A stretch of DNA of 64,000 nucleotides, from the NCBI RefSeq assembly GCF_000513135.1, contig NZ_BAUV01000016.1:1-64000 (forward strand), written 5' to 3'. Of the stretch, positions 1-9,044 are shown one piece after another (positions within the stretch are counted from its first letter, which is position 1; each line of letters opens with the position of its first letter). Position numbers and translations under genes: made by a program. The stretch comes from Halalkalibacter akibai JCM 9157. Its GTDB lineage: Bacteria; Bacillota; Bacilli; Bacillales; Bacillaceae_D. The notes beneath the pieces were generated by a model. It was not told the origin of the DNA and ran no database searches. It saw nothing but the letters and a program-made list of their open reading frames with translations.

Positions 1-308
1 TGAAATTCAATGCTACACTTATAAACACATCAAGAGGGGCGATTATTAATGAAAGAGAAATGATAAAGGTCTTAACAGATAGATCTGATATTTTTGCTGT
101 TTTAGATGTCACATATCCAGAGCCACCCGAAGTGAACTCTCCACTCTTCCAATTAGAGAATGTTATTTTAACGCCTCATATTGCAGGGTCCTTGTTTGAT
201 GAATGTCAACGAATGGGAGAGTTTATGTTAGAGGAGTTAAAAAGGTATATAAATAACGAACCCTTGAAGTGGGAAATTACGAAAGATAAGGCTTCAATCA
301 TGGGCTAG
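1..308 (+). CDS. D-isomer-specific 2-hydroxyacid dehydrogenase, C-terminal part (cut by window edge)
   Basis: The frame is open from the first complete codon (base 3) to the stop, so the gene starts outside the window. The residues match the end of the NAD-binding domain and the C-terminal lobe of D-2-hydroxyacid dehydrogenases: an INTSRGAIIN stretch after the last Rossmann strand, DVTYPEPPE carrying the catalytic Glu, and LTPHIAGS carrying the catalytic His. Such enzymes interconvert 2-keto acids and D-2-hydroxy acids with NAD(P)H in the cytoplasm. The internal ATG at 60 is not the real start because family sequence continues upstream of it. The DUF2264 gene follows after 31 bp, so the two are probably co-transcribed. 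The substrate cannot be told from this fragment. Confidence 0.9.
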   Translation, partial: KFNATLINTSRGAIINEREMIKVLTDRSDIFAVLDVTYPEPPEVNSPLFQLENVILTPHIAGSLFDECQRMGEFMLEELKRYINNEPLKWEITKDKASIMG

Positions 309-339
309 AAAAAAACTAAAATGAAACGGGGAATGTTCA

Positions 340-1500
340 TTGAGTAAGCAAATTGATCAGGCTGGAAGTGTTGATCGTCGCTATTGGATAGGCACAATGA
401 AAAAAATAGCAGATCCAGTACTCCTTACACTCTCTCAGGATAAATTGAAAGAGGCAATGCCAGTTGAAGGGCAGACGGAAGATCGAAGAAATTATAGTCA
501 CTTAGAAGCATTTGCTAGATTGGTTTGTGGGATGGCACCTTGGCTTGAGCTCGGTGAGGCAGAGGATGAGGAAGGGCAACAAAGAAAGAAGTATGCTGAT
601 TTGGTCAGAAACTGCATACGGATTGCGACCGACCCAACAGCTAAAGATTATATGAATTTCACAGAAGGGCACCAACCAATTGTGGACACCGCTTTTCTAG
701 CGCATGCTCTAGTTCGGGCACCAGGAGAATTAATAGATAAATTAGCTCCTAAAGTAAAACAAAATGTAATTAAGGCATTTAAGTCAACTAGAAATAGAAA
801 ACCTCCCTTTAATAATTGGTTGTTATTTGCAGCCATGATTGAAACGGCTTTATATTTACTAGGTGAAGAAGATTGGGATCGAATGAGAATCGACTTTGCC
901 CTCAAACAGCATAGTCAATGGTATTTAGGTGATGGTGTCTATAGTGATGGGCCGGAATTTCATATGGATTACTATAATAGCTATGTCATTCAACCGATGC
1001 TTGTAGACATAATTGATCAAGTATGTGATCAGTCTTCCGATTGGGAGGAAATGAAAGACGAAATCTTTAAACGTGCAACAAGATATGCAGTCATCCAGGA
1101 AAGGAGTATCTCACCTGAAGGTACGTTTCCAATAGTAGGACGATCAATTGCTTACAGGTTTGGAGCATTTCAACATTTGGCCCAAATGGCACTCCAACAC
1201 AAATTAGATAAAAATCTTAAGCCGGCTCAAGTAAGATGCGCATTAACATCCGTTATTCGTAAAACCATGAATGCCCAGGACAATTTTGATGAAAATGGTT
1301 GGTTAACAATTGGTCTTTATGGTCATCAGCCAGAGCTAGCAGAGAGTTATATCTCAACAGGCAGTTTGTATTTATGTGCAACCGTATTTTTACCGCTTGG
1401 ATTGCCGGAAACTGACTTATTCTGGCAAGGCCAAGAAGATTGGACTGCAAGAAAGGTATGGAATGGAAGCAGAATATCAATTGATTCTGCCCTTTCTTAA
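340..1500 (+). CDS. DUF2264 domain-containing protein
   Basis: This 386-residue protein matches the DUF2264 family from its N-terminus (DRRYWIGTMKKIADPVL, then a YSHLEAFARLVCGMAPWLEL segment). Members look like alpha/alpha-toroid proteins and are commonly encoded in carbohydrate and polysaccharide utilisation loci; the activity is not established. No signal peptide or membrane segment is visible, so it should be cytoplasmic. The start is TTG, chosen because a CGGGGA ribosome binding site lies just upstream and the family N-terminus begins right after it. It sits between a hydroxyacid dehydrogenase and a sugar importer, which suggests a role in processing the imported sugar. Some family members carry a longer C-terminal part that is absent here. 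Confidence 0.85.
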   Translation: MSKQIDQAGSVDRRYWIGTMKKIADPVLLTLSQDKLKEAMPVEGQTEDRRNYSHLEAFARLVCGMAPWLELGEAEDEEGQQRKKYADLVRNCIRIATDPTAKDYMNFTEGHQPIVDTAFLAHALVRAPGELIDKLAPKVKQNVIKAFKSTRNRKPPFNNWLLFAAMIETALYLLGEEDWDRMRIDFALKQHSQWYLGDGVYSDGPEFHMDYYNSYVIQPMLVDIIDQVCDQSSDWEEMKDEIFKRATRYAVIQERSISPEGTFPIVGRSIAYRFGAFQHLAQMALQHKLDKNLKPAQVRCALTSVIRKTMNAQDNFDENGWLTIGLYGHQPELAESYISTGSLYLCATVFLPLGLPETDLFWQGQEDWTARKVWNGSRISIDSALS

Positions 1501-1691
1501 ACGCCTCTAATCCAAAAGAGCAACGACAGTTAATTAATCCCTATAAAAACGCAAGGAAGAACAAATGATTTATCTAGAAATCAATTATAATAAAACTATC
1601 TTAAGAGGAGGTTTACAAACTCTATGTGAGGCCATCGTAGTTCCTTAACATGAAGAAATGGTTAAAAAGAGCTATTAAGTTAGTGTTAGAA

Positions 1692-1706
1692 ATGAAAGCG
1701 TTTACA
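1692..1706 (+). promoter_or_regulatory. cre site (CcpA operator)
   Basis: ATGAAAGCGTTTACA matches the Bacillus cre consensus WTGNAARCGNWWWCA at all 15 positions. It lies about 140 bp upstream of the first permease gene, consistent with carbon catabolite repression of the importer operon. Confidence 0.7.
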
Positions 1707-1753
1707 AGTAATGGTGTCAGGTGCTTGTTGGTTTTTGGTTTTTGGTTGAAGCG

Positions 1754-1785
1754 TTAAGGCATTAACAACGTTGTTAATGCCTTAA
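1754..1785. promoter_or_regulatory. Perfect 32-bp palindrome, probable operator
   Basis: The two 16-base halves, the left one reading TTAAGGCATTAACAAC, are exact reverse complements with no spacer, centred on ACGT. No T-run follows on either strand, which argues against a terminator. The position 58 bp upstream of the importer start codon suits a dimeric repressor such as a LacI- or GntR-type protein. The regulator is not identified. Confidence 0.5.
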
Positions 1786-1843
1786 AACAAAATTAAAAAC
1801 AGTAAGTTAGTGTCAAAAATAACTGTATGGAAGGAGAATAATC

Positions 1844-2758
1844 ATGAGTGACATCATGCCCAAAGTTAATACGAATGTTTCCTTGCCAGTTAAGAAAAAA
1901 TCAAAAAATAATTATGTTTGGTATATCTTTTTACTTCCTACTTTCTTGGGGATAGCCTTATTTATGGCTTATCCTATCTTTGAATCTCTAAGGTTAAGCT
2001 TTTATAGGTCAAATGGAATGATTGAAACTTTTACAGGGCTTGATAATTTTCGAAGAGTACTAACTTCTGGTCCTTTTTGGAATTCAGTTTGGAATACTTT
2101 TTTCATTGGTATCTTTCAGATTCTTATCACAATTCCTCTTGGGTTTATTTTTGCATCGTTAATAAATACAGTATCTAGAGGGAAGAATTTCTTTAAGGTT
2201 ATTTACTTCTTACCAAATGTAACTTCTATTGTGGCTGCGGCGATGATCTTCGCCTTCGTACTTCATCCTGATATGGGAATCATGAACTATTTCCTTGCAA
2301 AAATTGGATTGCCCACACCGATGTGGTTATCTGATCCATCAACTTCTAAATGGGCTGTAATACTTTTAGCTGTTTGGCACTGGATAGGGTTTGTCATTAT
2401 TATTTTCCTAGCCAATTTACAATCAATATCAACAGAGATGTATGAGGCTGCGAGAATTGATGGAGCTTCAGGTTTTCAACAATGGCTTTATATTACCATC
2501 CCATGTATGAAAGGGACATTTGCTTTTCTATTAATTACTGGATGGATAGGTGCTTTGCAACGCTTTAATGAAGTTTATGTATTAGGTGGACCTAACGGTA
2601 GTCCAGCGAGATCTATTCAAACAATGGGCGCATTTATCTATGAGCGTGGATTTACTGGATTTGAATTCGGGATTGCTTCTGCAGCGACGTATATCATGTT
2701 TATGATTATATTGTTCTTCACGTTTATAAATCTGAAAATTTCGAAAATAAAGTTGTAG
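1844..2758 (+). CDS. Sugar ABC transporter permease, MalF/UgpA type
   Basis: A 304-residue integral membrane protein with six predicted transmembrane helices (roughly residues 24-46, 85-105, 115-138, 168-190, 225-245 and 272-295). The cytoplasmic EAA loop that contacts the ATPase reads EAARIDGAS near residue 200, typical of CUT1-family inner-membrane subunits. A GGAAGGAG ribosome binding site precedes the ATG. It is followed after 17 bp by the second permease and then by a binding lipoprotein gene, giving a complete importer except for the ATPase. The substrate is probably an oligosaccharide or glycoside, judging from the neighbouring Gfo/Idh and isomerase genes. Confidence 0.93.
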   Translation: MSDIMPKVNTNVSLPVKKKSKNNYVWYIFLLPTFLGIALFMAYPIFESLRLSFYRSNGMIETFTGLDNFRRVLTSGPFWNSVWNTFFIGIFQILITIPLGFIFASLINTVSRGKNFFKVIYFLPNVTSIVAAAMIFAFVLHPDMGIMNYFLAKIGLPTPMWLSDPSTSKWAVILLAVWHWIGFVIIIFLANLQSISTEMYEAARIDGASGFQQWLYITIPCMKGTFAFLLITGWIGALQRFNEVYVLGGPNGSPARSIQTMGAFIYERGFTGFEFGIASAATYIMFMIILFFTFINLKISKIKL

Positions 2759-2775
2759 GTAGGAGGAGGTTTGAA

Positions 2776-3630
2776 ATGAAGCAGACCATGACAACTAAAC
2801 AATCCGAGCGCTTGATAAATGCTGTGAAATTCATAGTGTTATTAATTTTCGGAGTTTTATTAATGACGCCGTTTTTATGGATGATCAGTGTTGGCTTTGA
2901 TAGAACTGCTAATATAGCAATGCCATTCCCTCCGAAACTAATTCCAGATAATTTATCTGCATTTAATTATGGGATTATCTTTGAGAATGGGAGAGTATTC
3001 AAAGCTTATTTAAACTCTGGAATTGTAACTACTAGTTCAGTAGCTATAAGTGTGTGTTCAGCTCTGCTTGGGGGTTATGCTTTTTCAAAAGGAAAGTTTA
3101 AAGGAAAAAGAATCTTGTTTTTTATGGTGCTATGTACGCTAATGATCCCTATGGAACCAAGGTTAATACCATTATATAAATTATTTAATAGTGTTGGACT
3201 TTTAAATACATTTTGGCCTTTAATTTTACCTTCACTTGTTAGTGGTTTCTTAGTTTTCCTTTGTAAACAATTTTTTGATCAGTTACCAGACACATTGCGC
3301 GAGGCAGCACAAATAGATGGGGCTAGCGAATTTAAAATTTTCTTTAGTATTTACTTACCGTTAGCAGGACCTATTGCAGCCACAATGGTAATATTATCAT
3401 TTATCTGGAGCTGGAATGACTTTATGTGGCCATTAGTTGTCTTGAATAATCAAGAACTTCACACCATTCCACTTTATCTTGCTAGTTTCTCTTTAGAGAA
3501 TGGTACTAGTTTAGGTGGGTTAACGATGGCACTGGCTACGGTTAGTATTTTACCTATAGTAATTGTGTATCTATTTTTACAAAGATACATTATTCAAAGT
3601 ATCGCATTAAGCGGAGTAAAGGGGGAGTAA
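2776..3630 (+). CDS. Sugar ABC transporter permease, MalG type
   Basis: A 284-residue partner permease with six predicted membrane helices and the EAA loop REAAQIDGAS around residue 178. The N-terminal helix (VLLIFGVLLMTPFLWMISV) and the C-terminal LQRYIIQSIALSGVKG tail are typical of MalG-type subunits of CUT1 importers. It starts 17 bp after the first permease, behind a strong AGGAGG site, and should form a heterodimer with it in the membrane. The binding protein gene follows after about 50 bp. Confidence 0.93.
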   Translation: MKQTMTTKQSERLINAVKFIVLLIFGVLLMTPFLWMISVGFDRTANIAMPFPPKLIPDNLSAFNYGIIFENGRVFKAYLNSGIVTTSSVAISVCSALLGGYAFSKGKFKGKRILFFMVLCTLMIPMEPRLIPLYKLFNSVGLLNTFWPLILPSLVSGFLVFLCKQFFDQLPDTLREAAQIDGASEFKIFFSIYLPLAGPIAATMVILSFIWSWNDFMWPLVVLNNQELHTIPLYLASFSLENGTSLGGLTMALATVSILPIVIVYLFLQRYIIQSIALSGVKGE

Positions 3631-3681
3631 TAGGTTAGTGTTGTTAGAAAAAAATAAACAAATTAATAGGGGGAATGTTCC

Positions 3682-5068
3682 ATGTTTAAAAACAAGAGTT
3701 TAGTTTTAGCATTTAGCTTGTTTGTTTCTATTAATGATTGCTCTAGTTGGTTGTAGCTCAAGCTCAGAGAATACCTCTTCTGAAGGCGAATCTTCTAGTG
3801 AGGCACCAATTGCTGGTGGAGAGTTTGAAGGTCAAACTCTTAAAGTCCAATTAATTGGAGATTTCAACATGGATGATACAACTGATCCAATTACTGGTGA
3901 GCGCGTTAAGGGACTTAAGGTGGTCAAAGAGGAATTTGAAAACTTGTATGCAGGTACAAAGGTTGAATTCATTATTATGCCTTGGGAAGGTTATGTAGAA
4001 AAAACACAAGCGATGCTTACATCAGGTGAAGCAGATGTTTATCAAATGCCGGGAATTGTCGATTTTGCAGCACAAGGCGTATTAGAGCCATTACAACCCT
4101 ACATTGACGGAGATAGTGAATTTAGTCTTGATAGATTTATTGACAATCAAGTCGATGGATGGTTGGCTTTAGGTCCGGATGATGAAGATTTAGAGATTTA
4201 TGGGCTTCCATTTTTAGGAGATGCACGTTTTATCACATATGATAAACAATTATTTGATGAGTGGGGCGTAGAATATTTATCGGATTACCCTACGATGGAA
4301 GAAGTCAAGGAAAAAGCTAAACAAATGACGGGGACAAATCCTGTAACAGGTGAACAAAATTATGGTATTTGGTTTAGAGGAGATTGGTCATCAGCATTTA
4401 CTCTTATTAACCTTGCTGAAGGTCAAAATGGCAAATGGGGAGAAGGTTTTGCTTGGGATGAAGTGAAATTTAACTTTGATTCGCCTGAAATGATTAATGG
4501 CTTAGAATGGTTACTAGAAATGCAAGAGTATGCACCAAGTGGACTTGTAAGTAATCAAGGGTCTGAGGCTTGGTTAACAGCGAACAACAATATTGGAATT
4601 ATGCTAAACCAAGGTCCTGGTAACTTAACAAAACAAGTGTATGCTCAAGGTTTAGAAGACCGCATCGCTATTGCACAAGAATTCAAAAACGATGACGGTG
4701 TTGGTGGGTTATTTGCAGGTAGTCCAATTACAATTGCTAAAAATAGTAAAGTAAAAGATTTAGCATGGGAATGGATGAAGTTTGCTACAAGTGATTTCGT
4801 TCAACAATATATTTATGAAGAGCCTGGTGCAATGCCTTCTGTAAAATCAGCATTAGAGTGGGAAAGTGTTCAACAAACAGCTCACTTAATGGATCCAATT
4901 TTTGAAGCGATGTCTACTCCTTGGACTCCTCGTTATCCATGGGGATCTTCCCAGCCAAGATTTATTTTAACATCTGAAGTTGAAGCTGCGTTAACGGGTC
5001 AAAGAACGGCTGAGCAAGCATTAGAGCGAGCTCAAAAAGAAAGTACCGATTGGGTAGAAAGTAGGTAA
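3682..5068 (+). CDS. Sugar ABC transporter substrate-binding lipoprotein (frameshift inside the signal peptide)
   Basis: The mature part is a family 1 extracellular solute-binding protein of about 440 residues. The lipoprotein signal is split over two frames. An ATG at 3682, behind a GGGGGAA site, encodes a positively charged start (MFKNKSLVLAFSLFV), while the hydrophobic core and lipobox (LVGCSSSS, acylated Cys) lie in the next frame. Removing one T near 3727 joins them into a normal signal peptide, so a one-base insertion or a sequencing error is likely. Without correction, translation could only begin at TTG 3722 or ATG 3734, and the charged N-region would be lost. It delivers substrate to the two preceding permeases. 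Confidence 0.85.
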
Positions 5069-5078
5069 GGAATAGAAG

Positions 5079-5105
5079 AAGGAGGCTAGTCCTCCTTTTT
5101 TTATT
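5079..5105 (+). terminator. Rho-independent terminator of the importer operon
   Basis: The stem AAGGAGG/CCTCCTT with a five-base loop is followed by a T-run, 11 bp after the binding-protein stop codon. Confidence 0.85.
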
Positions 5106-5258
5106 TTAGGAGAGAATGAGAACTTTTGTCGAATTATTCGAAAGTGAGAGTTGTTAATATATGATGAGTGTATAAAGGTTTTGAAAATTCACATATCTTA
5201 TTTAAGTTGTTCCTTAGTAAAAAGGATAGGCATTAAATACTTATCGAGGTGAGATAAG

Positions 5259-6155
5259 ATGGATGAAAATATTAAGGTGTTTTTTCGGAAGTCTGATAAA
5301 CAGTGGTCACATGATGAATTCCCATACCATTCACACGACAAGTTTGAAATTTACTATTTTCACAGTGGTGACTGTAAGTATGTGATTGGAGATCGTATCT
5401 ATCAATTACAGCCTGACGATATCATTATTATGAATGGGCTGACGTTACATTGTGCAAATCCAGAAATGACAGCTCCTTATGAGAGAAGTATTATCGAATT
5501 TTCGCAAGAATGGATAAAACCCTTAGTTAACGGTCTTCAGGTATCGGAATTATTAATCCCATTTTATAAATTAAGTAATTCTTTACTCCGAAATGTAGAT
5601 AAAACGATTCTTTGTGAAATTGAGGAATTGATTAGGGCTTTATCTATACAAATGAGTGAACAACTACCTCAATCAAAAGATCTACGTCTGCATAATCGCT
5701 TGGTAAATGCAAAAGTATCAACATTGTTTGTTCAATTACTTTTTAAAATATATGAATTAAGTCAATCTAGATTAGCACAGGTGCCGTTATATGAATCCGA
5801 AAAGGATTATCATGTAGAGAGAGTTATCAATTGGATTGATGAATATTTCACTACTGACATTTCCTTAACAAATATTGCTGATAACTTAAATATCAGTAAG
5901 TATTATATGTCAAGGATTTTTAAAGAAATAACGGGATTTACAGTTATGCAGTATTTAATGAGTTGCCGTATGAATCGTGCTAAGTTTTTACTTGAAATGA
6001 ACCCGGAAAAGTCAGTTTTAGATGTTGCTATTGAATCAGGATTTGAAAGTCCGTCTCACTTTAGTCGGTTTTTCAGGCAACAACTTAAGATGACTCCAAC
6101 AGAATACCGAAAACGGCAAAACAGCGCAAGATTAGTCAAGTCAAATCGAAAATAA
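5259..6155 (+). CDS. AraC-family transcriptional regulator with N-terminal cupin
   Basis: A 298-residue protein. Residues 1-90 form a cupin-like sensor domain (HSHDKFEIYYFHSGDCKY) and residues about 195-290 form two helix-turn-helix motifs (LTNIADNLNISKYYMSRIFK, then VLDVAIESGFESPSHFSRFF) ending in the usual MTPTEYRK. It lies between the importer operon terminator and the isomerase/dehydrogenase operon, on the same strand as both. It is the best candidate for an activator responding to the imported sugar. The ATG is preceded by GAGGTGAGA. Confidence 0.9.
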   Translation: MDENIKVFFRKSDKQWSHDEFPYHSHDKFEIYYFHSGDCKYVIGDRIYQLQPDDIIIMNGLTLHCANPEMTAPYERSIIEFSQEWIKPLVNGLQVSELLIPFYKLSNSLLRNVDKTILCEIEELIRALSIQMSEQLPQSKDLRLHNRLVNAKVSTLFVQLLFKIYELSQSRLAQVPLYESEKDYHVERVINWIDEYFTTDISLTNIADNLNISKYYMSRIFKEITGFTVMQYLMSCRMNRAKFLLEMNPEKSVLDVAIESGFESPSHFSRFFRQQLKMTPTEYRKRQNSARLVKSNRK

Positions 6156-6202
6156 AGCAATCTTCCCTATGAATCAATTTATCAAAATGAGTAAACTTAA
6201 AA

Positions 6203-6217
6203 ATGGAAGCGCTTCTA
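6203..6217 (+). promoter_or_regulatory. cre-like / LacI-type operator sequence
   Basis: ATGGAAGCGCTTCTA fits 13 of 15 positions of the cre consensus and contains the palindrome GAAGCGCTTC. It lies about 25 bp upstream of the first isomerase start, so it could control that operon. Confidence 0.4.
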
Positions 6218-6239
6218 TTTCCTTAAGGGAGAGTTGTCT

Positions 6240-6998
6240 ATGGATAAAAAATTTGGAGCACAACTATACACACTACGAGAAGAATTAAAGAGGGATTATC
6301 CTGCAGTATTTAGAGAGTTAAAGAAAATGGGTTGGGCTGGGGTACAGTTGTCTGCGCTTCCAGAAGGCTATGATCCACATGAAATTTCTGCTTTACTGAG
6401 AGAGACAGGTCTTCGAACTGCTGGTATACATGTTAGTTTGGACCGTCTTACGAGAGAATTAGATAGTGTTCTAGAAGAGGTACATCTGTATAATACACGA
6501 GATATTATTTGTCCCAATCTTCCAAATGAATATAGATCTATTGAAGGTTACCGTTATATTCGTCAAGAGCTCAACGATATAGCTGATCGGGCAAAAGGCA
6601 TCCGTATTAGTTACCATAATCATGCATTTGAGTTTGAAACAACGGTAAATGGCCAGTCAGCCTTGGAATATTTACTTGAACCAACATATGAAAATATGAT
6701 ACTAGCTGAAATAGACGTGTTCTGGGTTAAAAAAGGAGGGTATGATCCATTACAGTTCATACAGCGATATGCACATCGTATGCCAATCATCCATCTTAAA
6801 GATATGACGGCAGATGAGCATCAAACTTTCGCAGAAGTTGGTACAGGACTTATTGATTTTGAACCCATTCTTAAATGGGGAGAACGTTCAGGCGTTGAAT
6901 GGTATGTGGTAGAGCAAGACCAATGTCAAGGAAACCCAATGGAGAGTTTGGAAATTAGTTTAAATAACTTAAATAGACTCTCTAAGCAATTAGCTTAA
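6240..6998 (+). CDS. Sugar phosphate isomerase/epimerase family TIM barrel (IolE-like), paralogue 1
   Basis: A 252-residue AP-endonuclease-2-fold TIM barrel of the IolE / xylose-isomerase-like superfamily. Metal-site motifs are visible in order: SYHNHAFEFE, LAEIDVFWVKKGG, IIHLKDMT and VVEQD. ATG 6240 is chosen over an upstream TTG because the AAGGGAG site is then 8 bases away. Family members isomerise, epimerise or dehydrate sugars, inositols and keto-sugars. It closely resembles the isolated gene at 30.7 kb. It opens a cluster of isomerases and NAD(P)-dependent dehydrogenases; the substrate is unknown. Confidence 0.88.
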   Translation: MDKKFGAQLYTLREELKRDYPAVFRELKKMGWAGVQLSALPEGYDPHEISALLRETGLRTAGIHVSLDRLTRELDSVLEEVHLYNTRDIICPNLPNEYRSIEGYRYIRQELNDIADRAKGIRISYHNHAFEFETTVNGQSALEYLLEPTYENMILAEIDVFWVKKGGYDPLQFIQRYAHRMPIIHLKDMTADEHQTFAEVGTGLIDFEPILKWGERSGVEWYVVEQDQCQGNPMESLEISLNNLNRLSKQLA

Positions 6999-7021
6999 AG
7001 TCAATTAGGGGAAGTGAAAAT

Positions 7022-7801
7022 ATGAAAATTGGGTGTTGTGCAAATATTGATCAAGCAGATATTGTGCACGCAGCAGGCTATGACTTTATTGAATGTACTG
7101 TTGTTTCTCTCGTCCCTGAAAAAAGTGAAGAAGAATTCGCAGAGATTTTAGAGAAGTATCAACGAAGCCCGATACCAGTAGAAGTATGCAATGTTTTTCT
7201 GCCAGGTGATTTAAAAGTGGTGGGAGCGTCTGTTGATGCAAAGAGGATAGAAAGATATTTGAAAACGGCTTTAACACGTGTAAAGCAAATTGGAGCCGAT
7301 ACAATCGTGTTTGGTAGTGGTGGAGCAAGGTCAATTCCTGAGAATTTTCCAAGGGGAGAGGCAGAACAACAAATACTTACATTTCTTCATTTAGTTGCTA
7401 AATATGCTGAACCTCTCGGATTAACGATTGTAATTGAACCTTTAAATAGGAAAGAAAGTAATATCCTTAATAGCATTCCTGAAGCAGTTGAATTTGCTAA
7501 AAAAATAAATCATCATTCCATTCAAGTTTTGGCTGATTTTTACCATATGGATGAAGAGAATGAGCCGTTAGAAAATATTTATGAAATGAGAGAACATGTG
7601 AAACACATTCATGTTGCTGATACGGGGAGGTACTCTCCAGGTACAGGTCATTATCCGTATGAGACGTTTGTTCAATGTGTGAATAAAGCAAATTATCAAG
7701 GACGTATATCAATCGAATGTAGTTGGAATGAGATGGAGACTGAATTAGTCAAAGCTAGAAAATATTTAGAAAACTGTTTTGTGATCAAAGATCATAATTA
7801 G
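7022..7801 (+). CDS. Sugar phosphate isomerase/epimerase family protein, tagatose/psicose-3-epimerase-like, paralogue 2
   Basis: A 259-residue TIM barrel. VFGSGGARSIP, VIEPLNR, ADFYHM, HIHVADTGR and the C-terminal SIECSW supply the usual divalent-metal ligands (Glu, Asp, His, Glu) of ketose-3-epimerase-like enzymes. It starts 23 bp after paralogue 1 behind AGGGGAAG, so the two are co-transcribed. The sequence is clearly different from paralogue 1, which suggests a different step rather than a redundant copy. The exact reaction cannot be assigned. Confidence 0.87.
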   Translation: MKIGCCANIDQADIVHAAGYDFIECTVVSLVPEKSEEEFAEILEKYQRSPIPVEVCNVFLPGDLKVVGASVDAKRIERYLKTALTRVKQIGADTIVFGSGGARSIPENFPRGEAEQQILTFLHLVAKYAEPLGLTIVIEPLNRKESNILNSIPEAVEFAKKINHHSIQVLADFYHMDEENEPLENIYEMREHVKHIHVADTGRYSPGTGHYPYETFVQCVNKANYQGRISIECSWNEMETELVKARKYLENCFVIKDHN

Positions 7802-7830
7802 TTAATCAATATTGAACTGGAGGAAGATAT

Positions 7831-8988
7831 ATGTCAAAAGTTAGAATTGGGATTATTGGTGTAGGGACAATGGGGTCAGCTCATGCTGTTTATTTACAAG
7901 CGAATGAAATAAAGGGTGCTGAGTTAACAGCTGTACTCGAGATACAAGAGGAAAAAAAAGATTGGATAAAAGAAAATCTAAATGGAGTGATACTCTTTAC
8001 AGATGAAGAATCTTTCTTTCAATCGGATGAAATAGATGCGGTTCTCATTGCAACACCACATTACGATCATCCAAGATTAGCTATTAAAGCTTTTAAATAT
8101 GGTAAGCATGTGTTATGTGAGAAACCAGCAGGTGTGTATACAAAACAAGTCCGTGAAATGAATGAAGCGGCAAAAGAAAACGACCTCGTTTTTTCAATGA
8201 TGTACAACCAAAGAACGAACCCTTTATATGCTAAATTACGTGATCTAATCCAGTCAGGTGAGCTTGGAGAAATCAAACGGATTAATTGGATTATTACAAA
8301 CTGGTATCGCTCGCAAAGTTATTACGATTCAGGTGGTTGGAGAGCAACTTGGGAAGGGGAAGGTGGAGGTGTCCTAATTAATCAGTGCCCGCATCAATTA
8401 GATTTGTGGCAGTGGTTAACAGGAATGATGCCAACGCGAGTACGTGCTTTTTGTTATTTCGGTAAACATAGAAATATTGAAGTGGAAGATGATGTAACCG
8501 CATTTGCGGAATATGAAAACGGAGCTACAGGTGTGTTTATAACATCAACGGGTGAAGCACCAGGAACGAATCGTCTAGAGATCTCCGGTGATCGTGGAAA
8601 GATAGTCGTTGAGGATGGGAAAATGACCTTTTGGCGAAACCGCATTTCAGAGCCTGAATTTAATAAACAGTATAAAGGCGGATTTGGTAGTCCGGAATGT
8701 TGGAAATGTGAAATTCCAATTCAAGGCGAAGAAACGGGACATAAAGGAATTACGCAGAATTTTGTTGATGCTATCTTGACAGGTACATCTCTTTTAGCAC
8801 CGGGTACAGAAGGGATTAATGGTTTACTTCTTTCTAATGCAATGCAATTGTCAACTTGGAGAGATGATTGGGTGAACTTCCCTCTAGATGAAGAACTTTA
8901 CTTTCAAGAGTTACAAGATAGAATACAGAATTCTACAGTCAAAAAAGAGAATAAGAGTATTACATTAAATGTACAAGGGACTCATTAA
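7831..8988 (+). CDS. Gfo/Idh/MocA family oxidoreductase
   Basis: A 385-residue NAD(P)-dependent dehydrogenase. The N-terminal Rossmann motif GIIGVGTMGSAHA is followed by the family EKP motif (LCEKPAG, near residue 98), and the C-terminal half carries GGGVLINQCPHQLD with the expected catalytic-region Asp/His. Such enzymes oxidise or reduce hydroxyl groups on inositols, sugars or glycosides. It lies 29 bp after the second isomerase and precedes a second, frameshifted Gfo/Idh gene, so several redox steps on one sugar skeleton are plausible. Confidence 0.9.
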   Translation: MSKVRIGIIGVGTMGSAHAVYLQANEIKGAELTAVLEIQEEKKDWIKENLNGVILFTDEESFFQSDEIDAVLIATPHYDHPRLAIKAFKYGKHVLCEKPAGVYTKQVREMNEAAKENDLVFSMMYNQRTNPLYAKLRDLIQSGELGEIKRINWIITNWYRSQSYYDSGGWRATWEGEGGGVLINQCPHQLDLWQWLTGMMPTRVRAFCYFGKHRNIEVEDDVTAFAEYENGATGVFITSTGEAPGTNRLEISGDRGKIVVEDGKMTFWRNRISEPEFNKQYKGGFGSPECWKCEIPIQGEETGHKGITQNFVDAILTGTSLLAPGTEGINGLLLSNAMQLSTWRDDWVNFPLDEELYFQELQDRIQNSTVKKENKSITLNVQGTH

Positions 8989-9044
8989 AACATTTAAAGG
9001 TTGTTTAAGTTACATTAGTTACAAGAAAGAAGTGATATTAGTGT

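Larger units (their letters stand above)
1501..1843. other. Intergenic region with regulatory signals, no credible gene
   Basis: This 343-bp gap precedes the ABC importer operon. It holds an AAGAGGAGG ribosome-binding-like stretch near 1602 followed by only a two-codon frame, a 35-codon open frame from about 1651 without a good ribosome binding site, a perfect cre consensus and a 32-bp palindrome (both listed separately). The orphan ribosome binding site and the short lysine-rich frame could be remnants of a lost gene, but no family is recognisable. Confidence 0.5.

Noticed and set aside
1602-1758. Possible small gene with an AGGAGG site in the gap before the first importer
   Set aside because: The strong site leads only to ATG-TGA; the following 35-codon frame lacks its own site and contains the cre consensus.
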